A stretch of 64,000 nt of DNA from Variovorax jilinensis (GTDB lineage Bacteria > Pseudomonadota > Gammaproteobacteria > Burkholderiales > Burkholderiaceae_C): positions 496,001 to 560,000 of the forward strand of contig NZ_JASZYQ010000003.1 in the NCBI RefSeq assembly GCF_030316885.1, in the 5' to 3' direction. Below are positions 9,319-19,621 of the stretch, in pieces; positions within the stretch are counted from its first letter, which is position 1; each line of letters begins with the position of its first letter. Position numbers and translations under genes: made by a program. The notes beneath the pieces are model-generated. The model searched no databases, was not told where the DNA came from, and saw only the letters and a list, made by a program, of their open reading frames with translations.

Positions 9319-9462
9319 GCGCCGAGTGTCACCGCTCCGGCGGCACGGCCTTTGGCTATCGATGCCATAGCCTTGCCATCGACGACCCCGCTACTTGGTT
9401 TCTGTCACAATGACCCGCACTTTGGCTGCACCGAAACTCATCCGCGCAGAAGGAAAAACCCC

Positions 9463-9795
9463 ATGGCCAGCGACCTCATCAAACACATCTCCGATTCCTC
9501 CTTCGAGGCCGACGTGCTCAAGTCCGGCAAACCCGTGCTGGTCGACTACTGGGCCGAATGGTGCGGCCCCTGCAAGATGATCGCGCCGATCCTGGACGAA
9601 GTCTCGACCACCTACGAAGGCAAGCTCCAGATCGCCAAGATGAACGTCGACGAGAACCGCGACATCCCGGCCAAGTTCGGCATCCGCGGCATCCCCACGC
9701 TGATGCTGTTCAAGGACGGCCAGCTCGCCGCCACCAAGGTCGGCGCCATGAGCAAGGCCCAGCTCACCGCCTTCATCGATCAGCAACTCGCCTGA
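9463..9795 (+). CDS. trxA: Thioredoxin 1
   Basis: A 110-residue classic thioredoxin with the redox centre WCGPC at residues 33-37 and the cis-Pro in GIPTLMLF near residue 77. It reduces protein disulfides using electrons from thioredoxin reductase. AGAAGGA about 10 bases upstream of the ATG sets the start. It lies 182 bases upstream of rho, with a terminator-like hairpin in between; trxA-rho adjacency is conserved in many proteobacteria. Confidence 0.97.
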   Translation: MASDLIKHISDSSFEADVLKSGKPVLVDYWAEWCGPCKMIAPILDEVSTTYEGKLQIAKMNVDENRDIPAKFGIRGIPTLMLFKDGQLAATKVGAMSKAQLTAFIDQQLA

Positions 9796-9802
9796 GCTTT
9801 CC

Positions 9803-9840
9803 CGGCTGCCCGCGCGCAACGCGCCGGCAGCCGCTGATTT
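9803..9840 (+). terminator. Probable intrinsic terminator after trxA
   Basis: A stem CGGCTGCC/GGCAGCCG (9803-9810 and 9826-9833) encloses a GC-rich loop and is followed by CTGATTTT, just after the trxA stop. The T run is short, so termination may be incomplete. A CATAAT at 9847-9852 right after it could be the -10 of a separate rho promoter. Confidence 0.55.
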
Positions 9841-9977
9841 TCCTGTCATAATCTCCCGCAGATCACCGGCCCTTTCAGGTTCCCGGTTCGAGTTCACCGG
9901 TTTGTGAGGCATCTCTCGCCTCTCCTCAAACCTCCCCCTCCAGGTTCCAGACCGATTTCCCCGCAAGGGGTCATTCC

Positions 9978-11243
9978 ATGCACTTAAACGAACTCAAGGC
10001 ACTTCACGTGTCCGAAGTCCTCAAGCAGGCCGAAGCGCTCGAGATCGAAAACGTCGGCCGCATGCGCAAGCAGGAGCTGATGTTCGCGATCATCAAGAAG
10101 CGCGCGAAGGCCGGCGAACAGGTCTTCGCCGACGGCGTGCTCGAGATCCTGCCGGACGGCTTCGGCTTCCTGCGCAGCCCCGACACCAGCTTCACGGCCA
10201 GCACCGACGACATCTACATCTCGCCGAGCCAGGTGCGCCGCTTCAACCTGCACACCGGCGACATGATCGAGGGCGAGGTGCGTACGCCCAAGGACGGCGA
10301 GCGCTACTTCGCGCTGACCAAGCTCGACAAGGTCAACGACGGACTGCCCGAGAACAACAAGCACAAGGTCATGTTCGAGAACCTGACCCCGCTGTTCCCC
10401 AAGGAGCAGATGAAGCTCGAGCGCGACGGCGTCAAGGGCGAAGAGAACATCACGGGCCGGATCATCGACATCATCGCGCCCATCGGCAAAGGCCAGCGCG
10501 CCCTGCTCGTGGCACCGCCCAAGAGCGGCAAGACGGTGATGATGCAGCACATCGCCCACGCCATCAGCGCCAACTACCCCGAGGTGCACATGATGGTGCT
10601 GCTCGTCGACGAGCGCCCCGAGGAAGTGACCGAGATGCAGCGCACCGTGAAGGGCGAGGTCATTGCCTCGACCTTCGACGAGCCCGCAGCGCGCCACGTG
10701 CACGTGGCGGAGATGGTGATCGAGCGCGCCAAGCGCCTGGTGGAGCTCAAGAAGGACGTGGTGATCCTGCTCGACTCGATCACCCGACTGGCCCGCGCCT
10801 ACAACAACGTCGTGCCCTCCTCGGGCAAGGTGCTGACCGGCGGCGTCGATTCCAACGCGCTCCAGCGCCCCAAGCGCTTCCTGGGCGCGGCGCGCAATGT
10901 CGAGGAAGGCGGCTCGCTGACCATCATCGGCACCGCGCTGATCGACACCGGCAGCCGCATGGACGAAGTGATCTTCGAAGAGTTCAAGGGCACCGGCAAC
11001 TCCGAGATCCACCTCGACCGCCGCCTCTACGAAAAGCGCGTGTTCCCCTCGATCCAGCTCAACCGCAGCGGCACGCGTCGCGAGGAACTGCTGCTGGCAC
11101 CCGAGATCCTGCAGAAGACCCGCATCCTGCGCCAGCTCATGTACAACATGGACGAGATCGAGTCGATGGAGCTGATGCTCAAGAACATGAAGGCGACCAA
11201 GACCAATGTCGAGTTCTTCGACATGATGCGTCGCGGCGGCTGA
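9978..11243 (+). CDS. rho: Transcription termination factor Rho
   Basis: A 421-residue hexameric RNA helicase that ends transcription. It has the N-terminal Rho domain ([15 protein letters not shown]), the RNA-binding cold-shock-like domain with [10 protein letters not shown] near 55, Walker A APPKSGKT at 179-186, the [10 protein letters not shown] loop and the catalytic [13 protein letters not shown] motif. A leader of roughly 120 nt between the possible CATAAT promoter and the ATG would leave room for the autoregulation known for rho in other bacteria. Length and ends are normal. Confidence 0.98.
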   Translation: MHLNELKALHVSEVLKQAEALEIENVGRMRKQELMFAIIKKRAKAGEQVFADGVLEILPDGFGFLRSPDTSFTASTDDIYISPSQVRRFNLHTGDMIEGEVRTPKDGERYFALTKLDKVNDGLPENNKHKVMFENLTPLFPKEQMKLERDGVKGEENITGRIIDIIAPIGKGQRALLVAPPKSGKTVMMQHIAHAISANYPEVHMMVLLVDERPEEVTEMQRTVKGEVIASTFDEPAARHVHVAEMVIERAKRLVELKKDVVILLDSITRLARAYNNVVPSSGKVLTGGVDSNALQRPKRFLGAARNVEEGGSLTIIGTALIDTGSRMDEVIFEEFKGTGNSEIHLDRRLYEKRVFPSIQLNRSGTRREELLLAPEILQKTRILRQLMYNMDEIESMELMLKNMKATKTNVEFFDMMRRGG

Positions 11244-11375
11244 GACGGGCGCATCTTCCTGCTGCGCGGTCCGATCTCGGGCCTGCGCTGCTCGCCGTAC
11301 CGACGTACGGCTGCGCTGCTCGCCCCGACCTCGGAGCGCTCGCGACGGAAGCTGCCTCCCGTCTCGAGCACCAGG
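11244..11375. repeat. Intergenic direct and inverted repeat after rho
   Basis: Two identical 14-mers CTGCGCTGCTCGCC (11283-11296 and 11311-11324) flank a small hairpin CCGTAC-CGAC-GTACGG (11295-11310). Outer arms GACGGG...CTTCC near 11245 and GGAAG...CCCGTC near 11347-11363 are imperfect inverted repeats. The whole piece fills the space between convergent rho and the Gfo/Idh/MocA gene and may act as a terminator or be a dispersed repeat. Confidence 0.6.
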
Positions 11376-12437
11376 TCAGTTCGCGCCGAGGGCCCGGCCT
11401 TCCGCCGCGCTCTGGCGCCCCAGGTCGAGCAGTTCCATCAGCTCGACCGCCTGCTCCGGTGTCACCGGATTCGGGCCCTTCCCCAGGATCGCATCGCGCA
11501 CCGCGGCGTAGTAGTCGACGTAGTTGCCGGGCCGCGTCGGCAAGGCGCTGGCGTGCGGTACCCCGTCGCTGCCGACCAGCGTGAGTTCGCCGTCGAGCGG
11601 ATCGATGCCCCAACCCGCGGCCGACGGCCGCTGTCCGGCGCGCAATGCGTCCTCCTGCGGATCGACGCCGCGCTTGACGTAGCTGCCGCGCGTGCCGTGC
11701 ACGATGTAGCGCGGCGCGCCGAAGGCAGCCAGCGTGGTGGCGTGCAGCAGCACGCGCAGCGGTGCGTGGGGGCCGCTCTCGTAGCGAAGCACGGCGTGGA
11801 AGTAGTCCTCGACCACTGCCTGGTCGCGCAGGGCCGCGGTGTCGAGCTGCAGCGTGTCGGGCCGGCCGAACAGCTGCACGGCCTGGTCGACGAGATGCGC
11901 GCCCAGGTCCACCCAGAGCCCTGCCCCAGGCACTGGCTGCTCGCGCCAGCGCTCGCGCACCTGCGGCCGGAAGCGGTCGAAATGCGACTCGAGGAACACC
12001 GGGCGGCCGAGTTCGCCGCGCGCCAGCAGGTCGCGCAGGGTGAGGAAGTCGGCGTCGAAGCGCCGGTTCTGATAGACCGACAGCACTCTGCCCCGGCCCG
12101 CGGCAAGTGCCGCCAACTCGCGCGCCTGGGCGGCATCGAGCGTGAACGGCTTGTCGACCACCACGTGCTTGCCGGCCTCGAGCGCGAGCCTGGCGATCGG
12201 ATGATGCTGGGCATTGGGCGTGGCAACGACGACGAGATCGATGTCGCTTCTGCGCAACAATCGGTCGACATCGGGCACCACGTCGACGCCCGGCCAGTCG
12301 GCATGGACCTTGGCCGGTTGCGAGCTCGCGACGGCGGCGAGTTCGAGGCCGGGCACGGTCGACAGCACCGGCGCATGGAAGGTCTGGCCGGCAAAGCCGT
12401 AGCCGACCAGGCCGGCGCGCAGGATGGAAGATGGCAT
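11376..12437 (-). CDS. Gfo/Idh/MocA family oxidoreductase
   Basis: A 353-residue NAD(P)-dependent sugar or polyol dehydrogenase-like protein. The N-terminal Rossmann motif GLVGYGFAGQTFHAP is near residues 9-23 and the catalytic-type Lys lies in GKHVVVDKPFT near 89-99. The C-terminal alpha/beta domain carries WVDLGAHLVDQAVQLFG, typical of the YdgJ-like branch. Convergent with rho. Substrate cannot be told from sequence. Confidence 0.9.
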   Translation of the reverse strand: MPSSILRAGLVGYGFAGQTFHAPVLSTVPGLELAAVASSQPAKVHADWPGVDVVPDVDRLLRRSDIDLVVVATPNAQHHPIARLALEAGKHVVVDKPFTLDAAQARELAALAAGRGRVLSVYQNRRFDADFLTLRDLLARGELGRPVFLESHFDRFRPQVRERWREQPVPGAGLWVDLGAHLVDQAVQLFGRPDTLQLDTAALRDQAVVEDYFHAVLRYESGPHAPLRVLLHATTLAAFGAPRYIVHGTRGSYVKRGVDPQEDALRAGQRPSAAGWGIDPLDGELTLVGSDGVPHASALPTRPGNYVDYYAAVRDAILGKGPNPVTPEQAVELMELLDLGRQSAAEGRALGAN

Positions 12438-12475
12438 GGTGGACGGCCCTCTGGCGCTTCGATGGCCCAGTATGC

Positions 12476-12481
12476 GATAAT
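12476..12481 (+). promoter_or_regulatory. Possible -10 box for the L31 gene
   Basis: GATAAT in the divergent gap between the oxidoreductase and L31 genes would give a leader of about 75 nt before the L31 start. No good -35 is evident, so the call is tentative. Confidence 0.3.
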
Positions 12482-12561
12482 TGCGGGCTTAGCGAAAAGT
12501 GCTCACGTGGACGTCCGGTCCCGACTAGTGGCTCTCGCACCGACCACAAAGGAATTTGATC

Positions 12562-12831
12562 ATGGCCAAAGAAGGCATTCACCCCAACTACCGCGAAGTC
12601 CTGTTCGTCGACCTGTCCAACGGCTTCAAGTTCGTGACCCGTTCGTGCGCGAACACCAAGGAAATGGGCAAGACCGACGACGGCCGCGAGCTGCCCCTCT
12701 TCAAGCTCGACACCTCGAGCGAGTCGCACCCCTTCTACACCGGCACGCAAAAGTCGGTCGACAACATGGGTGGCCGCGTCGAGAAGTTCCGCAACCGCTT
12801 CGGCAAGACCACCGGCGCCGCCTCCAAGTAA
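12562..12831 (+). CDS. rpmE2: 50S ribosomal protein L31, type B (C-minus)
   Basis: An 89-residue L31 of the longer type B form that lacks the zinc CxxC pairs of the classic protein; only one Cys is seen ([12 protein letters not shown]). The start [13 protein letters not shown] is set by AAAGGA eight bases upstream; a TTG two codons earlier is not needed. C-minus L31 is often the zinc-independent paralog, but here it may be the only copy. It is followed by a strong terminator. Confidence 0.95.
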   Translation: MAKEGIHPNYREVLFVDLSNGFKFVTRSCANTKEMGKTDDGRELPLFKLDTSSESHPFYTGTQKSVDNMGGRVEKFRNRFGKTTGAASK

Positions 12832-12853
12832 CTGGCGGGCGCTTCCGCGTCGA

Positions 12854-12885
12854 GGGCAGCCCGGTTTACCGCGCTGCCCTTTTTT
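12854..12885 (+). terminator. Intrinsic terminator of the L31 gene
   Basis: A perfect 7-bp stem GGGCAGC/GCTGCCC (12854-12860 and 12873-12879) is followed by six T. Textbook Rho-independent form, 22 bases after the L31 stop. Confidence 0.9.
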
Positions 12886-12918
12886 CATCTTCCCGACCCC
12901 CCGCATCGAATCCGACCC

Positions 12919-14658
12919 TTGAACCAGCCGACGCCCGCGATCGTTGCCCAGAGCGCCGTGCGCCGCCTGCCGCGGGTCGCGTTGCTGCTGCTGTGCGCGG
13001 CCTACCTGATGCCCGGCCTGCTTGGCCGCGGGCCCTGGAAGTCGGCCGACATCGCGGCCTTCGGCTTCATGGCCGAACTCGCCAAGGGCGGCGGCGGCAT
13101 CGCACGCTGGTTCGACCCGATGCTGCTCGGCTGGCGGCCCGAGACGCCCGCCCTGCTGCCCTACTGGATCGGCGCCTGGGCGATCAAGATCGCGCCGTCC
13201 TGGATCAACCCCGACCTCGCGGTTCGCATCGCCTTCGCGCTGCTGCTGTGGGGAACCTTCACCGCCACCTGGTACGCCGCCTACTACCTGGCGCGAACCC
13301 CGCGCGCGCAGCCCGTGGCCTTCGCCTTCGGCGGCGAGGCCCGGCCGACCGACTATGCGCGCGCGATCGCCGACGGTGCAGTGCTTGCGCTCATCGCCTC
13401 GCTCGGCCTGGCCCAGCTCGGCCACGAGACCACGCCCGCGCTGGCCCAGCTGTTCTTCGCGGCGCAGCTCTTCTACGGCGTCGCGGCCCTGCCCTACCAC
13501 CGCATCAGCGCCTTCGTCGCGCTCGTGATCGGCAGCCTCGGCATGGCGCTGTCCGGCGCGCCCTCGGTCGCGCTCGGGCTCGGCCTGGGCTGCGTCCTGG
13601 TGCTGGCCTCGGAATACCGGCGCAGCCGCGGCGACGCGGACTCCGAGGCCGAGCCCACCTACAGCGCCGGCGCAATCGGTGCGGTGCTCGGCGCGACGCT
13701 GCTGGCGGCCGGGCTCGCGGTCGCGCTCGGCCTCTTCGAGTGGAAGATCGAATGGCCCGGTGCCGACCCCAACCAGCGCCTGATCTCCGAATTGCGCAGC
13801 CAGGCCAAGCTGCTGCTGTGGTTCACCTGGCCGACCTGGCCTCTGGCCTGCTGGACGCTGTGGCGCTGGCGCCGGCAGCTGCTGGCGCGGCACGTCGCAC
13901 TGCCGCTGTGGTTCGGCCTGATGCCGCTGCTCGCGACCTGGACCACCGATTTCTCCGATCGATCGCTGCTGCTCGGGCTGCCGGCCTTCGCCACGCTGGC
14001 CGCCTTCGCGCTGCCGACCTTGCGGCGCAGCGTGTCGGCATTGATCGACTGGTTCACGTTGCTGTTCTTCACCGGCCTGGCGATCATCATCTGGGTCATG
14101 TGGATCGCCATGCTGACCGGTGTGCCTGCCAAGCCGGCGGCCAACGTGGCCAAGCTGGCGCCGGGCTTCGAGCCGCACTTCTCCGCCATCGCCTTCGTCT
14201 TCGCGCTGATCGCCACGCTGGCCTGGGCCTGGCTCGTGCGGTGGCGCACCGGCCGCCATCGCGCGGCGCTCTGGAAGACCCTGGTGCTGCCGGCCGGCGG
14301 CGCCGCGCTCTGCTGGATGCTGCTCATGACGCTCTGGATGCCGCTGCTCGACTACGCGCGCAGCTACATCCCGCAGGTACGCGCCATCGCCGACAAGGTG
14401 GGCCAGCCCGAATGCATCTCCGAGCTGGCGCTGAGCCGGCCGCACATCGCGGCGCTGCGCCACCACGGCAACTTCAACCTGCAGCCGCTCGCCGGCGGTG
14501 CCTCGTGCCCGTGGATGCTCGTAAGCCCCGAGGCGATCGCACGGCTGCACAACGTCGCGAACCTCGACGGCTGGCGGCTGATCGGCACGCTGCGCCGCCC
14601 GACGAGCCCGAGCGACGACCTGCTCCTGTTCCAGCGGATCCGCCCGAACGGTGGCTAG
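12919..14658 (+). CDS. Polytopic membrane glycosyltransferase-like protein (GT-C/ArnT-like)
   Basis: A 579-residue inner-membrane protein with about ten hydrophobic segments. The early loop GRGPWKSADIAAFGFMAEL carries an acidic residue in the position of the catalytic Asp/Glu of GT-C enzymes such as ArnT and PMT. Such proteins move sugars from polyprenyl-phosphate donors to lipid or protein. The C-terminal 130 residues form a soluble periplasmic-looking domain with two Cys (QPECISELAL and GGASCPWML). The start is TTG at 12919. It overlaps the MATE gene by eight bases. Specific substrate is unknown. Confidence 0.7.
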   Translation: MNQPTPAIVAQSAVRRLPRVALLLLCAAYLMPGLLGRGPWKSADIAAFGFMAELAKGGGGIARWFDPMLLGWRPETPALLPYWIGAWAIKIAPSWINPDLAVRIAFALLLWGTFTATWYAAYYLARTPRAQPVAFAFGGEARPTDYARAIADGAVLALIASLGLAQLGHETTPALAQLFFAAQLFYGVAALPYHRISAFVALVIGSLGMALSGAPSVALGLGLGCVLVLASEYRRSRGDADSEAEPTYSAGAIGAVLGATLLAAGLAVALGLFEWKIEWPGADPNQRLISELRSQAKLLLWFTWPTWPLACWTLWRWRRQLLARHVALPLWFGLMPLLATWTTDFSDRSLLLGLPAFATLAAFALPTLRRSVSALIDWFTLLFFTGLAIIIWVMWIAMLTGVPAKPAANVAKLAPGFEPHFSAIAFVFALIATLAWAWLVRWRTGRHRAALWKTLVLPAGGAALCWMLLMTLWMPLLDYARSYIPQVRAIADKVGQPECISELALSRPHIAALRHHGNFNLQPLAGGASCPWMLVSPEAIARLHNVANLDGWRLIGTLRRPTSPSDDLLLFQRIRPNGG

Positions 14659-16021
14659 CCGGTCCCCAGGCGAGCCGGCAGTGGCCAGCGAACGCGGCGT
14701 GATCGCTCGGCACGCCGGCACGGTGCTGGTCGGCCAGCTCGCGGTGATGGCCTTCGGCGTCACCGACACGATCGTGGCCGGCCGCTACGCCGAGGACGCA
14801 CTGGCTGCGCTGTCGGTCGGCTCGGCGATCTTCATCAGTGTCTTCGTCTCGCTGATGGGCGTGATGCAGGCGCTGCTCCCGGTGTGGGCCGAACTGCACG
14901 GCGGCGGTCGCACCGGCGAGGTCGGCCACTCGGTGCGGCAGTCGATGTACCTGTGCGGCGCCGCGATCGCGCTCGGCATGGCGGTGCTGCTGTTCCCGGC
15001 GCCCTTGCTGCGCTGGACCGAGGTGCCCGCCGGCATGCGCGGTGCCGTCGAGTCCTACCTGCGCGTGCTGGCCTTCGCGCTCGCGCCGGCGCTGCTGTTC
15101 CGCGTCTTCAGCACGCTGAACCAGAGCCTGGGCAAGCCGCAGCTCGTGACCTGGCTGCAGCTGGGGTCGCTGGGCGTGAAGCTGCCGCTCTCGATCTGGT
15201 TCACCTTCGGCGGCGCCGGCCTGCCTGCGATGGGGCTGGCCGGCTGCGCCTGGGCCACGCTGGTGGTCAACTACACGATGCTGGCGGCTGCCATCTGGCT
15301 GCTGCGCAGCGACGCGTTCTACCGTGGCTATCGCTTCTGGCAGCGCATCGAGGCGCCCGACTGGGCGCAGCTGCGGCAGTTCGCGCGCCTGGGGTTGCCG
15401 GCCGGGCTGTCGGTGCTGGTCGAGGTGACCTCTTTCACGCTGATGGCGCTGTTCATCGCGCGCCTGGGCACGGCGGCGGCGGCGGCGCACCAGATCGCCT
15501 CCAACCTCACGGCAGTAGCCTACATGGTGCCGCTGTCGCTCGCGATCGCGACCAGCGCGCGCGTGAGCTACTGGCTCGGTGCCGGCGACGAGGCGCAGGC
15601 AAGGCGGGCCTGCCGCAAGGGCTTCGAGCTGACGATTGCGCTCGCGCTGCTGTTCGCCGGGGCGATGGCGCTGCTGCGCGGGCAGCTCGCGGGGATCTAC
15701 TCGACCAATCCGGCCGTGGTGGCGCTCGGGGCGACGCTGCTGCTGGCCACCGCGGCCTATCACTTCGCCGATGCGCTGCAGACGCTCTGCGTCTTCGTGC
15801 TGCGCTGCTACCGCGTCACGGTGCTGCCGCTGATCCTGTATTGCACGCTGCTGTGGGGCGTGGGCCTGGGCGGCAGCTACCTGCTGGCCTACCGGGGTGT
15901 CGGGCCGTGGCCGGCCATGGAGTCGCCGCTGGCCTTCTGGCTCATGAGCGCGCTGGCGCTGGCGATCACGGCGGCGCTGTTCATGGCGCTGCTGACGTAC
16001 ACGCTCAGGCGGCGGCGCTGA
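14651..16021 (+). CDS. MATE family efflux transporter
   Basis: A 456-residue, about twelve-helix antiporter of the MATE/NorM family: GQLAVMAFGVTDTIVAGRYAE in helix 1 and a repeated half beginning near residue 235 (LGLPAGLSVLVEVTSF) are characteristic. It would expel cationic drugs or metabolites using Na+ or H+ gradients. The GTG start lies inside the end of the upstream gene, indicating coupling. Its 3' end overlaps the convergent phoR gene by 17 bases. Confidence 0.92.
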   Translation: MASRSPGEPAVASERGVIARHAGTVLVGQLAVMAFGVTDTIVAGRYAEDALAALSVGSAIFISVFVSLMGVMQALLPVWAELHGGGRTGEVGHSVRQSMYLCGAAIALGMAVLLFPAPLLRWTEVPAGMRGAVESYLRVLAFALAPALLFRVFSTLNQSLGKPQLVTWLQLGSLGVKLPLSIWFTFGGAGLPAMGLAGCAWATLVVNYTMLAAAIWLLRSDAFYRGYRFWQRIEAPDWAQLRQFARLGLPAGLSVLVEVTSFTLMALFIARLGTAAAAAHQIASNLTAVAYMVPLSLAIATSARVSYWLGAGDEAQARRACRKGFELTIALALLFAGAMALLRGQLAGIYSTNPAVVALGATLLLATAAYHFADALQTLCVFVLRCYRVTVLPLILYCTLLWGVGLGGSYLLAYRGVGPWPAMESPLAFWLMSALALAITAALFMALLTYTLRRRR

Positions 16022-17345
16022 GCGTCGAGGCCGGCCGCAGGCGCGCCGCCGGGAACACCAGCGCGAAGCGCGAGCCCAGGCCGGGCGTGCTCTCGATGCG
16101 GAGCTCCGCCCCGTGGCGCTGGGCGACGTGCTTGACGATCGCGAGGCCCAGTCCGGTGCCGCCGGTCTCGCGCGAACGGCTGCGGTCGACCCGATAGAAG
16201 CGCTCGGTGAGCCGTGGCAGATGCTCGGCCGCGATGCCGGGCCCGCTGTCGCGCACCGCGTATTCGCCCCGACCATCGGGCAGCAGGCGCCAGCTGACAG
16301 CGACTTCGCCGCCACCCGGCGTGTAGCGGATCGCGTTGCTGACGAGGTTCGACATCGCACTCTGCAACTCGGTCGGCGCGCCGGCGATCTCGCTGGCCGC
16401 ATCGATCGCGAAGGACAGGCGGTGCCCCTGGGACGTGAGCCGTTGCGACAGGCCACGTCCCTCGTCCTCGCACTGCGCCAGCAGCGCCCGCATGGGCGTC
16501 CAGCGCCGATCGGGCGGCGCGGCGCTGCCTTCGAGCCGCGACAGGGTGAGCAGGTCGTTGACCAGCGTTTCCATGCGGTGCGACTGCTGCGCCATGAGGC
16601 CCAGGTAGCGGGCGCGCTCGTCCGCCTCCAGCGGCAGGTTCTGCAGCGTCTCGACGAAGCCGGCCAGCACGGTCAGCGGCGTGCGGATCTCGTGCGAGAC
16701 GTTGGCGACGAAATCACGCCGCATGGCCTCGGCCTGCTCGAGCGAGGTGATGTCGCGCGTCAGCAGCATGCGGCGGTTGCCCGCATAGGGATGCACCTGC
16801 ACCGACAGCCGGGCGGCCTGCCCGCGGTGCTGCTGGGCCTTGGCCGGCGCATCGATCAGGACATCGCGGCTGTAGTTCCACGAGGCCAGGTAGGCCACGA
16901 AGGCCGGGTCGCGCACCAGGTTGGCCATGTGCTGCAGCAGGTCGCGCTCGGCATCGATGCCGAACTGGCTGGCGGCCGTCTGGTTGCACCATTCGATGCG
17001 CCCCTGCTCGTCGAGCAGCACGACGCCGTTCGGCGAAGCCTGGATGGCGGCCAGGAACTCCTGCAGCCGATCCTCCGCCTGGCGGATCTTCAGGTCGCGT
17101 TCGCGCAGAAGCTTGCGGATGCGCTCGGACAGCTCGCCCCAGACGCCCGGCCCGCGCGAAGGCAGGCCGGCCGCGTCGTGGCGCAGCACGTCGAGCAGCC
17201 GCTGCGCGCGCCAGGCGTCGAGCAGCAGCCACAACAGCGCGCCGAGCCAGGCGCCGAGCCACGCGTGATGCCACGCCGCGAGCACTGCCGCGGCGGCCGC
17301 ACCGAGCGCCGAAGCGGCCAGGAAGGTGGAGATTCGAAAGGGCAT
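16005..17345 (-). CDS. phoR: Phosphate regulon sensor histidine kinase PhoR
   Basis: The membrane sensor of the Pho two-component system, about 446 residues. Two N-terminal hydrophobic stretches (to about residue 45) precede a PAS domain (LQEFLAAIQASPNGVVLLDE), the HisKA phosphoacceptor His in FVANVSHEIRTPL near residue 208, and the ATPase boxes NLVSNAIRYTP, DSGPGIA and GGTGLGLAIVKH. An in-frame GTG at 17372 would add nine residues; the ATG at 17345 is preferred because neither has a clear ribosome site. It is the last gene of pst-phoU-phoB-phoR. Confidence 0.95.
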   Translation of the reverse strand: MPFRISTFLAASALGAAAAAVLAAWHHAWLGAWLGALLWLLLDAWRAQRLLDVLRHDAAGLPSRGPGVWGELSERIRKLLRERDLKIRQAEDRLQEFLAAIQASPNGVVLLDEQGRIEWCNQTAASQFGIDAERDLLQHMANLVRDPAFVAYLASWNYSRDVLIDAPAKAQQHRGQAARLSVQVHPYAGNRRMLLTRDITSLEQAEAMRRDFVANVSHEIRTPLTVLAGFVETLQNLPLEADERARYLGLMAQQSHRMETLVNDLLTLSRLEGSAAPPDRRWTPMRALLAQCEDEGRGLSQRLTSQGHRLSFAIDAASEIAGAPTELQSAMSNLVSNAIRYTPGGGEVAVSWRLLPDGRGEYAVRDSGPGIAAEHLPRLTERFYRVDRSRSRETGGTGLGLAIVKHVAQRHGAELRIESTPGLGSRFALVFPAARLRPASTLSAAA

Positions 17346-17411
17346 GCCGGATCGATTATCCCGCCCGGACACGACCGATAGGGCCGGTCGGGCAGGAGGC
17401 GGCGAGGCGCC

Positions 17412-18104
<693 letters not shown>

Positions 18105-18122
18105 GGATTCAGTGTGTGCCCG

Positions 18123-18824
18123 TCACTGCAGGGCAGATTCGATCTGCTCCATCGAAGTGTGCCGCACATCGGCACCCTTGACGATATAGATGATGAACTC
18201 GGCGATGTTCTTGGCATGGTCGCCGATCCGCTCGATCGCCTTGGCCAGGAACAGCAGGTCGAGGCTGGCCGAGATCTTGCGCGGGTCTTCCATCATGTAG
18301 GTGACCAGCTTGCGCACGAAGCCGTCGAATTCCTTGTCGATCAGGTCGTCGTCCTTGAGGATCGACAGCGCCGCCGCCGTGTCCAGGCGCGCGAAGGCGT
18401 CGAGCGCCTTTCGCAGCAGTCCGGACGCCATGTCGGCCGCGATGCGCAGGTCGCTCGAAGGCAGCGCGCGCGCCGAGCCGCTCTCGATGATCGACTTCAC
18501 CATGCGCGCGATCTTGTGGGCCTCGTCGCCCACGCGCTCGAGGTTGGCGGTGGTCTTGGAGATCGCGATCAGGAGACGCAGGTCGCGCGCGGTCGGCTGG
18601 CGCCGGGCGATGATCGACGAAAGCTCGCGGTCGATCTCGATCTCCATCGCATTGACGCGGTTCTCGGTCTCGGTGACGCGGTCGGCCGCCTCGGCGTCGA
18701 ACTCCTGCAGCGCATACACCGCCTGGTGGATCTGCGCCTCGACCATGCCGCCGAGCTCCATCACGCGCGAGGAGACGGTGTTGAGCTCGCTGTCGAACTG
18801 GCTGGAAAGGTGTTTCTCGGTCAT
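18123..18824 (-). CDS. phoU: Phosphate transport system regulator PhoU
   Basis: A 233-residue cytoplasmic protein made of two similar three-helix bundles. Each repeat carries the metal-binding E/D-rich pattern, for example ETENRVNAMEIEID near residue 50 and RVGDEAHKIARMVKS near 98, and AIERIGDHAKNIAEF near 195. PhoU links the PstSCAB transporter to PhoR and keeps the Pho regulon off when phosphate is ample. It follows pstB by 10 bases. Confidence 0.97.
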   Translation of the reverse strand: MTEKHLSSQFDSELNTVSSRVMELGGMVEAQIHQAVYALQEFDAEAADRVTETENRVNAMEIEIDRELSSIIARRQPTARDLRLLIAISKTTANLERVGDEAHKIARMVKSIIESGSARALPSSDLRIAADMASGLLRKALDAFARLDTAAALSILKDDDLIDKEFDGFVRKLVTYMMEDPRKISASLDLLFLAKAIERIGDHAKNIAEFIIYIVKGADVRHTSMEQIESALQ

Positions 18825-18834
18825 TGCTTTCCCC

Positions 18835-19614
18835 TCAGCCGAAGCGGCCGGTGATGTAGTCTTCGGTCTCTTTGCGCTTGGGCTTGAAGAACAGGTCTTC
18901 CGTCGCGCCGAACTCGATCAGGTCACCCAGGTACATGTAGGCGGTGTAGTCGCTGCAGCGCGCCGCCTGCTGCATGTTGTGGGTCACGATGACCACGGTG
19001 TACTCGCTCTTGAGCTCGGCGATCAGCTCCTCGATCTTGGCGGTCGAGATCGGATCGAGCGCCGAGCAGGGCTCGTCGAGCAGCAGCACCTCGGGCTTGA
19101 TCGCAATGCCGCGCGCGATGCACAGGCGCTGCTGCTGGCCGCCCGAGAGGCCCGAGCCGCTCTGCTGCAGCTTGTCGCGCACCTCGGTCCAAAGGGCTGC
19201 CTTCTTCAGCGCCCACTCGACCCGGTCGTCCATCTCCGAGGCGCTGAGCGTCTCGAACAGCTTCACGCCGAAGGCGATGTTGTCGTAGATCGACATCGGG
19301 AACGGCGTCGGCTTCTGGAACACCATGCCGACCTTGGCGCGGATCAGCGCGACGTCCTGCTTGGAAGTGAGCAGGTTCTCGCCGTCGAGCGCGATCGTGC
19401 CCTCGGCGCGCTGCTCGGGATAGAGCTCGAACATGCGGTTGAAGGTGCGCAGCAAGGTCGACTTGCCGCAGCCCGACGGGCCGATGAAGGCCGTCACCTT
19501 GTTCTCGGGGATCTCGAGGTTGATGCCCTTGAGGGCGTGGAACTTGCCGTAGTAGAAGTTCAGGTCCTTGACCGAGATCTTCGAACGCGAGGGCTGTGCG
19601 AGGGTGGTAGGCAT
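18835..19614 (-). CDS. pstB: Phosphate ABC transporter ATPase PstB
   Basis: A 259-residue ATPase with Walker [10 protein letters not shown] near 46-54, the signature [16 protein letters not shown], Walker [13 protein letters not shown] and the switch His in [15 protein letters not shown]. These wordings are diagnostic of PstB. It powers high-affinity Pi uptake with PstC and PstA and follows pstA by seven bases. Confidence 0.98.
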   Translation of the reverse strand: MPTTLAQPSRSKISVKDLNFYYGKFHALKGINLEIPENKVTAFIGPSGCGKSTLLRTFNRMFELYPEQRAEGTIALDGENLLTSKQDVALIRAKVGMVFQKPTPFPMSIYDNIAFGVKLFETLSASEMDDRVEWALKKAALWTEVRDKLQQSGSGLSGGQQQRLCIARGIAIKPEVLLLDEPCSALDPISTAKIEELIAELKSEYTVVIVTHNMQQAARCSDYTAYMYLGDLIEFGATEDLFFKPKRKETEDYITGRFG

Positions 19615-19621
19615 GGTTTTC

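Noticed and set aside
11179-14769. Very long open frames on both strands, e.g. about 1190 codons here and others at 713-2605, 15-16 kb and 49-51 kb
   Set aside because: They lie over well-supported genes, have Arg/Ala/Gln/His-rich composition typical of frame shadows in high-GC DNA, and contain no recognisable domains.
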